This document shows, piece after piece, positions 48,918 to 60,788 of a stretch of 64,000 nt of DNA. Position 1 is the stretch's first letter. Every line of letters begins with the position of its first letter. A program made the translations under genes and the position numbers. Below the pieces are notes generated by a model, which did no database searches, was not told where the DNA came from, and saw nothing but the letters and a program-made list of their open reading frames with translations. Source of the stretch: Pseudisothecium myosuroides (Eukaryota; Streptophyta; Bryopsida; Hypnales; Lembophyllaceae); NCBI GenBank assembly GCA_951799445.1, contig OX637289.1, positions 8,027,321-8,091,320 on the forward strand, given 5' to 3'.

Positions 48918-51900
48918 ATGGAGCCCGCAGTGCTGGACTCGGGGTCATTGTACCTCAGGGCGGGGTTCGCTAGCCCCGACCAAGACCCTCCTATTGTATG
49001 CATTCTCATCTCTCCCACCTTATTAGGGTGTGGATTTCATGATTAGGGTGTGGATTGTTGGTTATTCTTTGGTCTTTGTAGAATGAAGTTGTGCATTATC
49101 GCCTGCGGAGGTGTGTGCAGTGGAAGTTGTGAGGGTTGAGAAAGATGGTGTTATTAAGGTCTACCACGACGTCGAGATTGGGATGCACATGGAATGTGAA
49201 TTGGGTGTATTCTTTCAGCAATGACATTCTTTGACCCTGACGATTCTTTTTACAAGACTTGAGCAAATTGGATGTAGATGGGGTTTTGTTGGGTTGGGTA
49301 TCATTAATTTCAGGGCAATATCATTACCTGTTGCTTTTTCGACCTAATTATGCATGTTTTGTACGTCAAAAATTTGTTCTGGTGGGTTAGGGTTTAAGAG
49401 CAACTTTGAGGTGTGTTGATGCCCGTGGTAGGAAAGAGGATAGTGAAGCGTATCTTCAAATGGGTGCTTCTTGGAGCTTATTTTTCGAAAAATAGGTGTT
49501 GATCGAAGCCTAGAAAAATGCTCTTAGCTTCGGTCATTCTGCCTTATCCGGATCATTTCGAGTGTAAATTTGTGATCAAAATCACAATAATTTAAAAGGA
49601 ATTAAATTGTAACAAGGTTTGGCAATTCCTCGGTAGCCATTACAGACTGCGAGGGTGATTACGGAAATGGACAATGGCATTTTCCTTTCAGTGTTTGTAT
49701 TCCTGCTGTGACGTTAACGGGTTTATTGTGACACAGCTCCTTCCTACAGCAATGACGAGGGTAGAGGAGGATGGGTCTAATGTGGCTTTGGGAGATGTTA
49801 CATATCCGATTGAGCGAGGAATGATCAAGGACTGGGATGCAATGGAAGATCTATGGCGTTATGTTTTCTACACTAGTCTCGGCTGGGAACCTGGCAGCGA
49901 AGGCCAGCTTCTTGTTGCAGAGCCCTTGTTGTCACCTAAGGTTCGCTTCTCTCCTTAACTTTATTTTTATTTTGTTCCTCGTAGCTTCTATGGTACGAGA
50001 ATTCGAAAATTGAATTCTGCTTCTGTATATGAGGTAGGCATGCGAGGAAAGCTTGCTAACGTGACGTCATATTTTTAGTTTGATATATGGAGTGATTCAC
50101 CTGAATTGCAAATGGATTTTCTAGTCATGTTTGGGATTTTAGTTGGATTTAGGTTGGATTTTAGTTGTCTTAGCTGTAAAGTTCATCTTTAGATATTTTA
50201 GGATATTGTTGTGAATGGTTTGAATCTGGAATCGATCGATGTGTGCAGGACAGTTACTTCCTATTAATGTCAGTATTACCTTGTACCACCATCAAATTCC
50301 TCAAATTTATTGTGTCCATAGCTAGTATACCCCCTGTAAATTTGAGGATCAGCTGTAATTGTACGGAGGAGGGTACTTGGTACTTGTAAGCCTCTTGATA
50401 ATTTCCTCTTAGCAATATTTTGCATAGATTTGATGCGATTCATGAGCTTTGCTAAAACCTCTTTGTTTGTCTTGAAATTCAGGTATCACGAGAGAGAATG
50501 GTCCAGACTATGTTCGAGACTTTCAACGTGAGTGGCCTTTATGCGATGGAGCAGGCAGTGCTGTCTCTTTATGCAGTGGGTCGTATCACTGGTGTTGCTA
50601 TTGATGTGGGACACGGAAAGATAGGTACATTCTCTTCTTGGCTTGAAAGGTCTTGTTATGGAATCAGTTTTCTGTAAATACCTTGTGACGATTCAGTAGA
50701 GCGCTCTGGTAGATACAGTCCCCGAGTCTGGGGACCTTTTATGTAATTGCGAGATTAAGAAGAGGGATCTCAGTTGACGAGCTTGATGAGTTGGTACTAC
50801 CAGTATGAATATAAATAAGCTATCATCTCTTAGTAAGACCTTGTACTGTCCCCTACCAAAAAGACTGATAATCCCCTTCCCCCTCTTTGCATAGGAAAAG
50901 GGGGAGTGGGGTAGTAGTCTTTCTGGTAGGGACTGTACAGTACTTTTGTCGTTCAAGTTGTGCTGTCTATCAGTTACACGTTGCACCTCTTAGTCTGCGC
51001 TAATATGGCTGGTTGGAGGTATTTCATCAGAGAAGATGGTGGGAGTCTCTGTCATATAAGTCTACTGACAGCAGGCCTGATATATAGAGGGCAAAGCTCT
51101 CTTTGCTTTGCCGGTGGACTCTGGCAGATATCGCTCCCGTATGGGAAGGGGCCATCCAGCACAATGCAGTGAAGCGTTTTGAAATAGCTGGTCAGGACCT
51201 CACTGATCTTTTTGCAAAAGAGCTTGCGCAATCACAACCACATGTCACATTGGACCGTGCTGCTGTGGAGATGCTAAAGGAAAAATATGCAACAGTTCCT
51301 GAAGACTCATCAACTTATGGTGCAACAGCTGAAGTTTGTCCTAAGATAGAGCATACCCTTCCTGATGGACAGGTATTTCTGGGTATCGCTTGTCAGATGG
51401 CCTAGGGAGGCTCACTTTTTCAGGGTCACCTCAATGTAGCATGGAGGATGTCGATGCTGAGCAAGCTACTCTCCCTGCAAGTGTGCCCGAATTCCTTCGT
51501 ACTAACGTCTTCTTTTGTATGATTCGCTATTGGTCTTTTGCAGGTTATTTCGATTGGAAGAGAAAGATATACTGTCGGTGAAGCTTTGTTACGGCCTTCT
51601 CTCTTGGGAGTTGAAGAAGATGGTCTGGCTGAACAGTTGCTTCGTAGTGTGTCAATGTGTTACCCTTCTGAGAATCAACGGCAACTCATTGAGAACATCG
51701 TCTTGTGTGGGGGCACTTCTGCAATGACAGGTATGCTCACATTTTATCGGTATCTTTGGGAAGCGCATGAGTAATTAAACTCCATCTGACTTCAATTATC
51801 TTGGAAGTTTTCGACGATCGTTAGTCCAGTATTTCACTCGATCAGGATCTGTGACTCCAATTGACTCGGAATGTGATGGGCTTTACTAAGATGGAGTAAT

Positions 51901-52441
51901 TTAGTGGTAAGACAGTGCAGGGATATTGGTGACTTGATTGTTGTCAATTTCTCTGAAGCTCATATACCGACCGCATGAATCTTGAATGATCCGCAGGCTT
52001 GGATGCACGATTCCAGAAGGAGGCCATTCTAGTTGCAAACCCTTCCGTGCGACCATCATTGATCAAGGTATCTACTGTGCTGTGGATGCTATTATTTTAC
52101 AGTGTGTGCTACATTATCCCCTATGAATAGTTACATCATTTGTAACACTGTATAATGAATTTTGGATGTCAATCGGCAGAGGAAGGCAGAGTGAGTGAGA
52201 CAGCATAGGAAGGATCCGAGAGATCGGGCTATTTGTAGTGGTTAAATTGAACATTTTGTTTTGATTTGCTGACTGGTTTGTGTCGCAGCCGCCAGAGTAC
52301 ATGCCCGACAACACGTTGAACAATTCTGCTTGGATGGGCGGAGCGATACTGGCAAAAGTAGTCTTTCCACAAAACCAGCACATCACGAAAGCTGAGTACG
52401 ATGAGACCGGCCCCCCGATTGTCCACCGAAAGTGCTTTTGA
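48918..52441 (+). CDS. ARP7: Actin-related protein 7 (ARP7), SWI/SNF-type chromatin remodelling subunit, 7 exons
   Basis: Exons read from splice sites are 48918-48995, 49737-49940, 50483-50624, 51128-51372, 51544-51730, 51997-52067 and 52289-52441 (TGA). Together they give 359 codons in one open frame, close to the 363 aa I recall for Arabidopsis ARP7. The start reads [17 protein letters not shown], the actin phosphate-loop region. Exon 2 carries [20 protein letters not shown]. Exon 3 carries FETFNVSG and [10 protein letters not shown], then the second phosphate loop as DVGHGK across the exon 3/4 junction. Exon 5 carries [10 protein letters not shown], and the protein ends in the actin-type HRKCF. 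In plants ARP7 pairs with ARP4 on the HSA helix of BRM/SYD-type ATPases in nuclear SWI/SNF complexes; this is family knowledge. All introns begin GT and end AG. Intron 3 holds a long hairpin (separate entry). Two decayed copies of exon 5 lie nearby. Identity is very secure; boundaries of exon 2 are the least certain. Confidence 0.95.
50843..50939 (+). other. Long imperfect hairpin inside ARP7 intron 3
   Basis: The left arm (50843-50888, starting TGTACTGTCCCCTACCA) and the right arm (50896-50939, ending TGGTAGGGACTGTACA) are complementary over about 44 bases with scattered mismatches and single-base bulges. The loop is only a few bases. The fold is in the sense orientation of ARP7. It may be a small foldback transposon or a microRNA-like precursor; the sequence alone cannot tell. 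Confidence 0.7.
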
Positions 52442-53392
52442 TCGTGAACGCACTGCCGTCTCTGACTCAGATTTTCACAATATCGATCTGTTCCTTCCCA
52501 ATTTAATGAAGCCTTCAAGAGAGAAGCACTGCTGTGGCTGGGTCAGTCTCACATCTTAGGTTGCTAAAGCGAGAGTTGAAGCTCTTTGCATGTTTTCGTG
52601 TAGGCTTTGCTACACTCTATAAGAACAAAAGCAAAATCACAACTAGAAGGATTGCGAGACGTACTATTTCGTAGCATGATGGCTAAGTGCACTGTAATTG
52701 CGTACGGAACCGCAACCTGGAAGATTAATACGGAGTAATAGGCATGCCTGTGGTGCAAGCTTGGGCAGTGGTTTGTCAGTCACCTTGCACTTCTCATGAA
52801 TTGTTGCAATTGTAGCAGATACCAGCTACAGTTGATTGTAAACCCAGCTGGAAGACTTATATTACAGGATGAAACTATGGCTAAAAATTATCATCTTTGG
52901 GGGAAAACGCAGGAGCTTACTTAGCACCACATGATCAAACTTGGAAAGTTTGATTGCGTATTTGTACTGCATAGTCTCTGTGTGTCAAACATGATCAAGT
53001 AAGCACTGTTTGAAGAAATCCAGAACTAAAAATCCTATGCACTCACCCTTCATTACCTGAGTTTTACTAAGTAGTTGGATATCAGAATTGTAGGACCAGT
53101 TAATACTGAAGGAGAATTCCTCGTCAAGGACTTTTTACATTGTCGTTCATGCAACTTTATCCAAATTTGGGTGAAATTTCATCCAGATTTGAATAACATG
53201 TGCCAAAATGACGTAGAAACATCACCAAACAATGGTGGTTTTCTTCTAGAATATGGCAGGAAATCTTTTAGGTGTCCATTCAACGAAATTGACATTCACG
53301 GATTGTGATCCCAAGCAGTTAATACAGCGTGGCTTCCAATTGCTCTTGAGACTACCAATGAACATATGTGTTTTTTGCTCCACATGGATGAG
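52442..53392 (+). other. 3' region of ARP7 and spacer
   Basis: It should contain the ARP7 3' untranslated region. No single polyadenylation signal stands out. The frame at 53075-53308 has no domain. Confidence 0.4.
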
Positions 53393-53625
53393 CTCCCACA
53401 CATGACGATGTTCTCAATCAGTTCTCAGAAGAGTGACATTGCCACACTGCGAAGCAACTGTTCAGTCGAACCATCTTCTTCAATTCCCGAGATGTTACAA
53501 AGTCTGCCTAACCGACACTACACCTTTCTCTTGAAATCGATATAACCTGCAAAACACGAATAGCGCAACACCACAAATATACGGTGTGTATAAGAATTTG
53601 AGCACACTCACTGTCAATTTCGTTG
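53393..53625 (-). pseudogene. Second decayed copy of ARP7 exon 5 with intron 4 end, inverted
   Basis: Read on the minus strand, 53546-53393 matches ARP7 exon 5: it begins GTTATATCGATTTCAAGAG right after a TTTTGCAG acceptor and includes GAATTGAAGAAGATGGTTC and GAACAGTTGCTTCG. The intron-like match extends upstream to about 53625. Deletions and in-frame stops break the frame. It lies about 1 kb downstream of the live gene, in opposite orientation. Its extent is nearly the same as that of the other exon 5 copy at 44.3-44.7 kb. Confidence 0.85.
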
Positions 53626-54011
53626 GCGTGGTATCGGGAGCCAGAAATTGCGATTTAAACCTGCCCAAAAGCTGCCAAAACTAGGACCGGTATAGATTTG
53701 CGCTCACCCAGCACCCCCGGAAAAGTGCCAAGGGGCTGGAGTTCCGCTAATCCAGAGAAATTTATGTAAGTTGCTGCCATTCAGCTTTGCACATGCAAGT
53801 CCCAACCCGGCTGAGAGTTCTCCATTCTCAGGAAAGTTTTTCAACATCGGTCTCGTCAAAGTCGATCAGTCTCGGTAGCGTTGCAATTGCACCGACCGAC
53901 GATCGATCATTCATGTCAATTCAAGTCTCGACGGTTGGATTTTCAAAAAATGGCATGCAAGCAATTAAGCAGGATTTCAACGCCTCGGTAGATGGGATGG
54001 TACGTGTTTTG

Positions 54012-54020
54012 GTATTTAAG
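54012..54020 (+). promoter_or_regulatory. Possible TATA-like box of H2B
   Basis: The stretch GTATTTAAG lies about 180 bases before the H2B ATG and is followed by a pyrimidine-rich stretch that could hold the transcription start. I see no copy of the classical plant histone octamer in the 300 bases upstream. This is a guess from composition and position only. Confidence 0.3.
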
Positions 54021-54200
54021 CATTCTGTTCGCTCCGGCTGCTTCCACTCTTGTCAATAACTCTTTGCTTTTGGTTCGTGGCTGTCCTCTGAACATCCTAG
54101 TCTGTGAGTATCCTTATTCATTCCTAGCTCAGCCCCTTGTTGGCTCCTCGTCCCATTATTCCCAGCGACGGCTCCCCAGGCCGTGAAGAAGCCAGCAGCG

Positions 54201-54746
54201 ATGAAGGCGCTGAAGAAGCTCCGGGGCGAAACCAAACTGGGCGATTCAAAGAAGAAGGCGAAGAAGAGCGTCGAGAGCTACAAGCTTTACATCTACAAGG
54301 TCCTGAAGCAGGTAAGTCGCCGATCCAAGCGCTTTTGGACTTAAGACATTATCAAACATAATCCCAGTTCTATGCTAACGAATTCGAAAAGCAACGTTAC
54401 CATCTGCACGGAGTTTTTGGTTGTAAGAGCTTATTAGAATGAGGTTTGGAGAGGAATTTATTGGGCGGCTGTAATTATTAATTGACGTGGTTTGGATCTT
54501 GATTGATTCCAGGTCCATGGTAACACGAAGATCTCCTCGAACGCCATGGGCATCATGAACTCGTTCATGAACGACATCTTCGAGAAGCTGGCGCAAGAGG
54601 CGTCTCGTTTGGCTCGCCTCCACCAGAAGTCGACGCTCAGTTCTCGCGAGATTCAGACGGCGGTGCGCCTCGTCTTGCCCGCGGAGTTGGTCAAGCACGC
54701 CGTGTTGGAAGGCACCAAGGCGGTCACCAGGTTCATGAATGCCTAA
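54201..54746 (+). CDS. Histone H2B, divergent short-tailed form, split by one intron
   Basis: Exon 1 is 54201-54311 and exon 2 is 54513-54746 (TAA). The intron has GTAAGT at its start and TTCCAG at its end and falls between codons KQ and VH. The product is 114 aa. The H2B fold is clear: [20 protein letters not shown] at residues 18-37, [20 protein letters not shown] in the central helix, [16 protein letters not shown], and the C-terminal helix with EGTKAVT, which keeps the lysine that is ubiquitinated in other H2Bs. It departs from common plant H2B: the tail is short, the loop has LHQKSTLSS where YNKKPTITS is usual, and the end is TRFMNA. H2B sits with H2A in the nucleosome core. The ATG chosen is the first in frame. 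The frame stays open upstream to 54108 and reads [11 protein letters not shown], tail-like, so a tiny upstream exon joined at the CCCCAG before 54180 is possible. Plant H2B genes are usually intronless in seed plants, so this is likely a variant. Confidence 0.93.
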
Positions 54747-54891
54747 AGCCAAGCCTCCGTCCGTCGGGCGCTATTGTGGTGCCTTGTTACATACATGCCA
54801 GAAGCACCTGCAAAGTTTGTTACATTGACCGCTTCAGGTGCAGGGTTTTTTTTGGAATTATTTCACAGAACTTTAGAATTTCAATAACAGA

Positions 54892-54897
54892 AATAAA
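54892..54897 (+). terminator. Candidate polyadenylation signal of H2B
   Basis: AATAAA lies 146 bases after the H2B stop codon. Plant histone mRNAs are polyadenylated, so a signal here is expected. No transcript evidence is available, and short A/T hexamers are common in this DNA. Confidence 0.35.
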
Positions 54898-55085
54898 ATA
54901 TGGCCACTGTTTAGACCTCGAAGACGACTTCCCTCCAGGAAAATGAGGACTAGAATTTTTTGGCTACGACTGTCTTGAAAGAGTACAATATCAAGAAATA
55001 GACACTTATACAATGTTATTTCTAAACAACATTCAACAATTCGAAAAAATGAAATAAAAACTGGCCATCAACCGGCCTGAACACC

Positions 55086-58000
55086 TTATGGTGTGCATTT
55101 CTGTATTCGTAAATTTTCCAAAAGTTGTCTATATCTGGGAGTGTCTTCATCGAAAATGTACGTCAATGGTGACACGAGTACACCGCTACCTCCAGCCTGT
55201 AACGCAGGTAAAAATGTACCGGTGATCAGGCTACATATGCTTCTGATCAATACTAGCAACGCATATCAGCATAATACAATGTAGTATTGGATCCCCAAAG
55301 CAACCAAATCACTTTCTTATGTTAAATTCAGAGTATTCCCAGAGACTTGCGCAATGGCAATCTGTTGCAATCATAGAAAAAAACTCTGAGCTCCCAAAGT
55401 ACCTTTCTTAGCTGCCGGACGGCATGGTATAGTTGAGACTTCGGAACACAGATGACAATCGCATAGTATTCTGCCTCTGCTTTTCCCCCTTTGCTGGTGA
55501 AAACTGGACTGACCGTAGGGCCCTGCAGGAAGAAGGCATTTTAATTTGCTCAAAGAAAGTAAACACCCCAAGTGAACATCGAGGCTTCACGGAAGGTCTT
55601 ATGTAAGCAACTGCAGCGTACCTTCTGTGTATTAGGGTCAAGACATGATGAGAAACAAACCTGCAAGCCCGGATAGCTGGTATTATCGAGTATCCTGGCA
55701 GCAACCTCATGTGCGGAGTTACCTCTCATGTTGGCCACCACCTGTAAATATGCAGCATGTGGATTTTTTAGGCATCAGTGGACATGTTGACGGTCACGGA
55801 CAGGCACGGAGCCTGTCCACGAAGTGAACCAAAGATAATCGGAACCAATATACAAGCCAGGATACCTATGTTGACAGTGTGAGTTACATTCAGTTGGATC
55901 TCGTGGAAGGGTTAGCATGGTGTTCAATTTCTACTTGCTCTTCAGGATTTTGTGTTTCAAAAGGCCGGTGGAATTGTTTCAATCCATACTGTGAATTGAC
56001 CTAGGGCAGTCAGATGTGCTTCAAATCGCTCCAACAATTCATGAGCAACGTCCAGCACCTCCTTGCGTTCCAGTAATGCCCTCTTATTGGCAACAAACAC
56101 ACCCTTCAGGCAAAATCGGCAAACTCCAGATCAGTATGAGCATGAAATTTGAAGCAAAACCCGGAACGAAGCGAATAGACTGTTATAGTAGTTTTCAAAA
56201 TATATTTCAATTGTTCAACAATGTAGGGTATGAATCATTCTTTCTAGTTGGTACATTCTGTTACCTTTCCTATATGATTTAATTACCACTCCAATAAATA
56301 TGGAAGTGACCCCTTTTGGTCATTTGAACAATCAGGAGTTAACACAAGGTCATTTCTAATAACCCATCATTCTGCATGGACCAATTCCCGAACCCTAAAT
56401 CAACTAAAGAAGAAATATCGTTCACACTAATCTGACTTGAAGGATTTGTCGCTAGAGTAATCCTTTGCACTCACTAAACAAATAGAACCTGAAAGAACTC
56501 AAAGTTAGAAAGTGATCACCACAGAACTGTTTGATACTCCTTCAGTAAGAGCAGGAATTGGAAGACGGAAAAAGACCTGACTGCTGAGAACAGCTCCTCC
56601 AGCAATCTCCTTCAGATTGTTCTCACGTAGGGTGGTTCCACTGCTCACCAAATCCAGTATCGCATCAACAGTCCCCATCTGAGCAGATTCATACACACGA
56701 ATATTTCAAAAGGCACATCTTGTAGACCTCAAAGTAAAAACCACAAACCAGACCCTAAATTGTTGAAAAACTAGATCAAAAGGGTGTTAGGGCAGCATTA
56801 CTCACAGCTGGTGCAGCCTCCAAAGCACCATCAGCGCTTGAGAGTTGGAAATGTTTAAACCCATTATTTTTCAAGAATTTCTTTCCCAACTGCGTTGCAA
56901 AGAGATTCATTGTGGTAAGTATCTCGTGCTGGCTCAAAATATTGCACTAATCATAGCAACTAGCGTGTATTTCAGCAGACAGAGATCGACAGACTATGAA
57001 AGACATGTATGTCTAGGGAAGTAGCTTACATATGTGTAGCCCGTGACAACACGCAAAGGCCTCTCTTCAGTCCACAGTGGCATGGCAGCCAACTGACTTA
57101 AAGAGTTGATGTTCTCAAAGATGCCATAAGTTGGAATCTGCAATGCAAGAATTAAATCCCTTTTAAAAATAAGTTTCTGCCGAATAGCTTGATCCTGAAA
57201 CTCAATCGCTATGCAGATTAAACGTATCATATCAGATAGGAAAATTGAGAATCATATCAGATTGGGTCGCTCCAAAACATTCCACTAGATCTATTTAAGC
57301 AGGTGAGGATTCTAGAGTATGGCTTGGACCTGCACGTAATTTATTGCAGTTGACTAGCAGTTCGCACATATCCAGAGCTCTGCATTCTCTAACAATCTCA
57401 TGACTTTGAGATGACAATACTTTTAAGAACTCAAAATGTAAGTAAGAGAAAACTCTGTAACAATAGGCCATTGTTTGAGTGTAAAAAAGTTTTAAATGCT
57501 TCAAGTCAGGAGAGAATACACACCCCAATGGCAAGGTGACATTCTCCAAATTCCAGAGCTTCGTGAACCACGATGAGATCCTTAGAATCCTGGTTAAACA
57601 ACGGAGACGACAGTTTCTTAGCCTTGACAACTTCCAAACGTGTATAAATTCCTTCACACAGAGAGGATAAGAATATAAAAATTCTCCACCCGAAATTTTC
57701 ATACAGTTGTGAGGACATAGCAAGACATATATAGCTAACTTGACTCCTCTTAACAATATGAAAATCCTAATTTTTTCTGTTTTGAAAAGTTCACATGGTA
57801 CTATAAACATCCTTAGAACTCGAACATTCCTCGCATAAAAAGTAAACAAAGCACGAACCTCCCCATACTCCCGAAGCATATCATAGCCAACAATTCCCAT
57901 GTCCACGTCCCCACTTTTTAGTTTCCGCACAACATCGGATGCTCTTTGGAACCACACCTCGACATTCTTTAGCTACAAACACAAGTGACACATACAAATT

Positions 58001-59446
58001 TGTTACAACTTTGGGATAATGTGCATCAGAGTAAGTACAACAAATAAGAGTCTCTTTTAACACCAAAAGACCCCAACCCTTGCCTATCCTGCATTGAACG
58101 TGGTATTGAGCATAATAAAGTGTCTACCTGGTCCTATGAAAAAAACTCACTTCAGAAATGTCTGCTATGTACTGACGAGGGTTCAGCTTGCGTACTGAAA
58201 GCTGGCAATCCTGCAAGTAAGAGTCATTTGACTTTCATCAGCACATTCCCCTTGTCAAAGCTTAGCGCAAACAGCAGACTGAAACATCAGAATGAAATTA
58301 CACCTTGGTCAGCATACAAATTCCACGTGACCAGGAAGCCTCAGAACAAATTGCAACCTTCATTAGATCGAGCGTGTCTTCTGCCATACGGCCTTTGCTG
58401 GGGAGGGCAAGGCGAATAGTTGAACGCTCCACAGGCCATAAAGTCTTGCCAGGACCTGCAACACCACAGAAAATGCTAAGCCTCGGTCACCCATACACAA
58501 CCTATAACATCAAGCCCTGAAAACGTATCAGTATCTGAGGATTGGAAGATTTCAGGTCACTCTAGTCAGTGGTTGGACTTCAAAGTAAGATCTGGAGTTT
58601 GTCCATTCGTTACATAAAACTTGCGAAATAGTTCCTGAAATCTCCCGTTATACATTCTACAGCGAATCATGACCGTGACCCCGTGATTCATTCGATAATG
58701 AGGTGTTTCTACGTGAGGCCTTTCGAAATACATAAAGTCACTCGTCTCTTCATCGACCTGACCAGTATTAGGGAATGTAGTACGGGGCCTACGACGATAT
58801 CAGATGTAATGGAAGGAGAATCCACAAATAGCTACATTTCCACGTTGACATATTGGCAGATACTCTAACAAAACTTATCAGATAAAGTTATTCAAACCCT
58901 GGAATTCGTAGCCTGCCCTGCATTAAATTTTCCAACAAGACTCACAATTCTTCGATTTCATAGCAAACACTTCAAAAGATTGTGAAGTTCAACCTCACTG
59001 TTCTTTTACCAAATTGAGCATCCCAATAGACCAAACGTTACATCGCATATCCAAAGCATCTAACCCAGAGCTCTTAGAATATGCCTCTCCTCCAATTACT
59101 ATGCCGGCCAACAGCATTCGCATTTAAGCATGCGTAATCGCTATTCCTATACTGACACCAGGCAAGACATATTTTGAAGACGAAGATTTGGAAACACAGA
59201 TCAAGAGGCGTACGACGGACCAGACACGTCGACGTTGAAGTGTGGCAGGGTAGTTGAGCTTGAGCTCACTTGGCAACGAAGATTGCAGGCTCTGCCAATC
59301 AACTTCTCACCAGGCACCACCACTCTGGATTGCGAATCCAGCTGCAACCCCAAATACGAACTTCGAAGCAACACTTGTTGCTGCTGCTGCGGCGGGAGCA
59401 ATCCAACCGCCCCTTTTGGCATGGCCAGAAGAGGAGCGATCGCCAT
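55086..59446 (-). CDS. HISG: ATP phosphoribosyltransferase, plastid precursor, 12 exons
   Basis: Exons, in transcript order on the minus strand, are 59446-59221, 58455-58358, 58210-58151, 57972-57859, 57589-57524, 57137-57030, 56889-56806, 56678-56577, 56103-55990, 55741-55661, 55522-55403 and 55196-55086 (TAA). They make 427 codons; plant HISG is about 410. The enzyme joins ATP and PRPP, the first and feedback-controlled step of histidine synthesis, in plastids. The ATG at 59446 opens a basic, Ser/Gln-rich leader of about 70 aa that looks like a transit peptide. Motifs in order are [93 protein letters not shown], the PRPP loop [17 protein letters not shown], then the C-terminal regulatory part with [28 protein letters not shown] and [19 protein letters not shown]. 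The donor after exon 8 (GTCTTT) is weak, and the exon 1/2 junction is a best guess. Identity is secure. Confidence 0.95.
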
Positions 59447-59984
59447 TGCAGCAAGCCAGGCACACGTACACTTCCGCCTGCAATCTCTGCACAAATCCAC
59501 ACTCTTGATCCCTCCATTCAACTCCACAATCCCGCAACACCGATCTTCGAATTAAACGAGTCAATTGTATCAAATGAATCCAAAGGGGCCAGGAGAAACT
59601 CAACACTCAGCTTACGTACCAGATTGCCAATTCCAGGTCTTCCAATTGATCCGGCCTGGCCTCCGAGTCCGAATCTGTTCGACAAATGCATCAATATGCC
59701 TAGCTCAGTTGATTAACATCAAGCGGCACTACTGTGGCAGAAGAGGAAGAAGAATGCATAGAAGGGTACGATGATGGCTGCCGCCATGCTGACGAAATGG
59801 GGCATGTGATGAGGATAGGGGAAAGGGAGAGGACTTTGTCTGGGAGTAGTGCTACACGCGTTTCATGGCTGAGAGAGAATTTTTCTTTTTGTCCACCGAG
59901 TGGAACTGAAACCTATCCTGGCTTATTGGGGAATGGTTCGTTTTTTGTACTTGGGAATGCATGTCTCCATCATTTTAGTTTGGT

Positions 59985-60575
59985 TGGGGCCTTTGATCAT
60001 TCCAAATAAGAATTCAACTTAGTGCAAAAAAAATTTCATCAGTGCAAAATCAATGCTACATAATCAGTTCCTACTGTAAGTTGTCTTCCACGTACGTAAC
60101 AATTTGGAACAAAATTCCAGCTCCAAATTGTCGTGTTTTTCCCCTCTCAGGCTCAGTCCCAGAAGGGCTATACTGTGTACTCCAACTTGGCAAGGGAAGA
60201 TGCTGTTTGGGGATTCTTTGGTCCATCGTCTACAGTGGAGCAGTGGACTGTAGTGGACTTGGCTTTGGCAGTCTCCCTGTCGGAGTGCCAGGGTCCCCGA
60301 GTCCTAGCCGAGGCATCTGCGTGCCTTGGAAGTTGCGTCCTACTGTAGCTGAACCAGTGAAATGGATTGAATTTCTTTCCGCTGTCCGAGTGTCTCCAAC
60401 ATCTTTCGGTTGCTTCAGTTCCCCTGGGGAAAACACAGAAACGTTTGATTTGCAACGCATGAAAAAATTTGCAAATTTTGAGTTCACATTTGCAATCAGA
60501 TGCCCCAAATTAGCGAGGAGAGGTGAAGAGAAATAGATTTAACACAGCACAAAATAGGGGGTCATTTTTTTACAT
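59985..60575. repeat. Inverted-repeat unit including the second copy of the 30893-31055 repeat
   Basis: The left arm (59985-60070, GGGGCCTTTGATC...) is a diverged inverse of 60425-60510 (...GCAATCAGATGCCCC). The right arm matches 30893-31055. The 164-aa open frame across it (60042-60536) is accidental. Confidence 0.55.
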
Positions 60576-60788
60576 TCACCCTTGGTCAAGAGGCTCGTCA
60601 TACAACTATAAGCTTGACTAGGGATATGGTACACTCAAATAATAAGGGCAAGTGAACAGGTAGAGAGCGCTATTGGTGAAGGTCCAAGGCAGTTTTGAAT
60701 CAATAGGTGTAATCTTCATTTTTACAGTGATTTGGAAAGTCATTCCTCGGCCATTTTTTTGCAACAATCTTACAAGGTTAACACTTAA

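Noticed and set aside
52114..52518. 134-aa minus-strand frame at the ARP7 3' end
   Set aside because: It is antisense to the last ARP7 exon, whose sense protein is unmistakable.
53787..54059. 90-aa plus-strand frame upstream of H2B
   Set aside because: No domain; it overlaps the likely H2B promoter and ends at the presumed leader.
54137..54361. 74-aa frame overlapping H2B exon 1
   Set aside because: It starts at TTG and is one base out of phase with the clear H2B reading.
57295..57957. 220-aa minus-strand frame beginning [18 protein letters not shown]
   Set aside because: Only its first part is HISG exon 4; the rest reads through introns and exon 5 is in another phase.
60042..60536. 164-aa plus-strand frame, the longest apart from the HISG read-through frame
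   Set aside because: It runs through both arms of an inverted-repeat element and has no recognisable domain or conserved neighbour.
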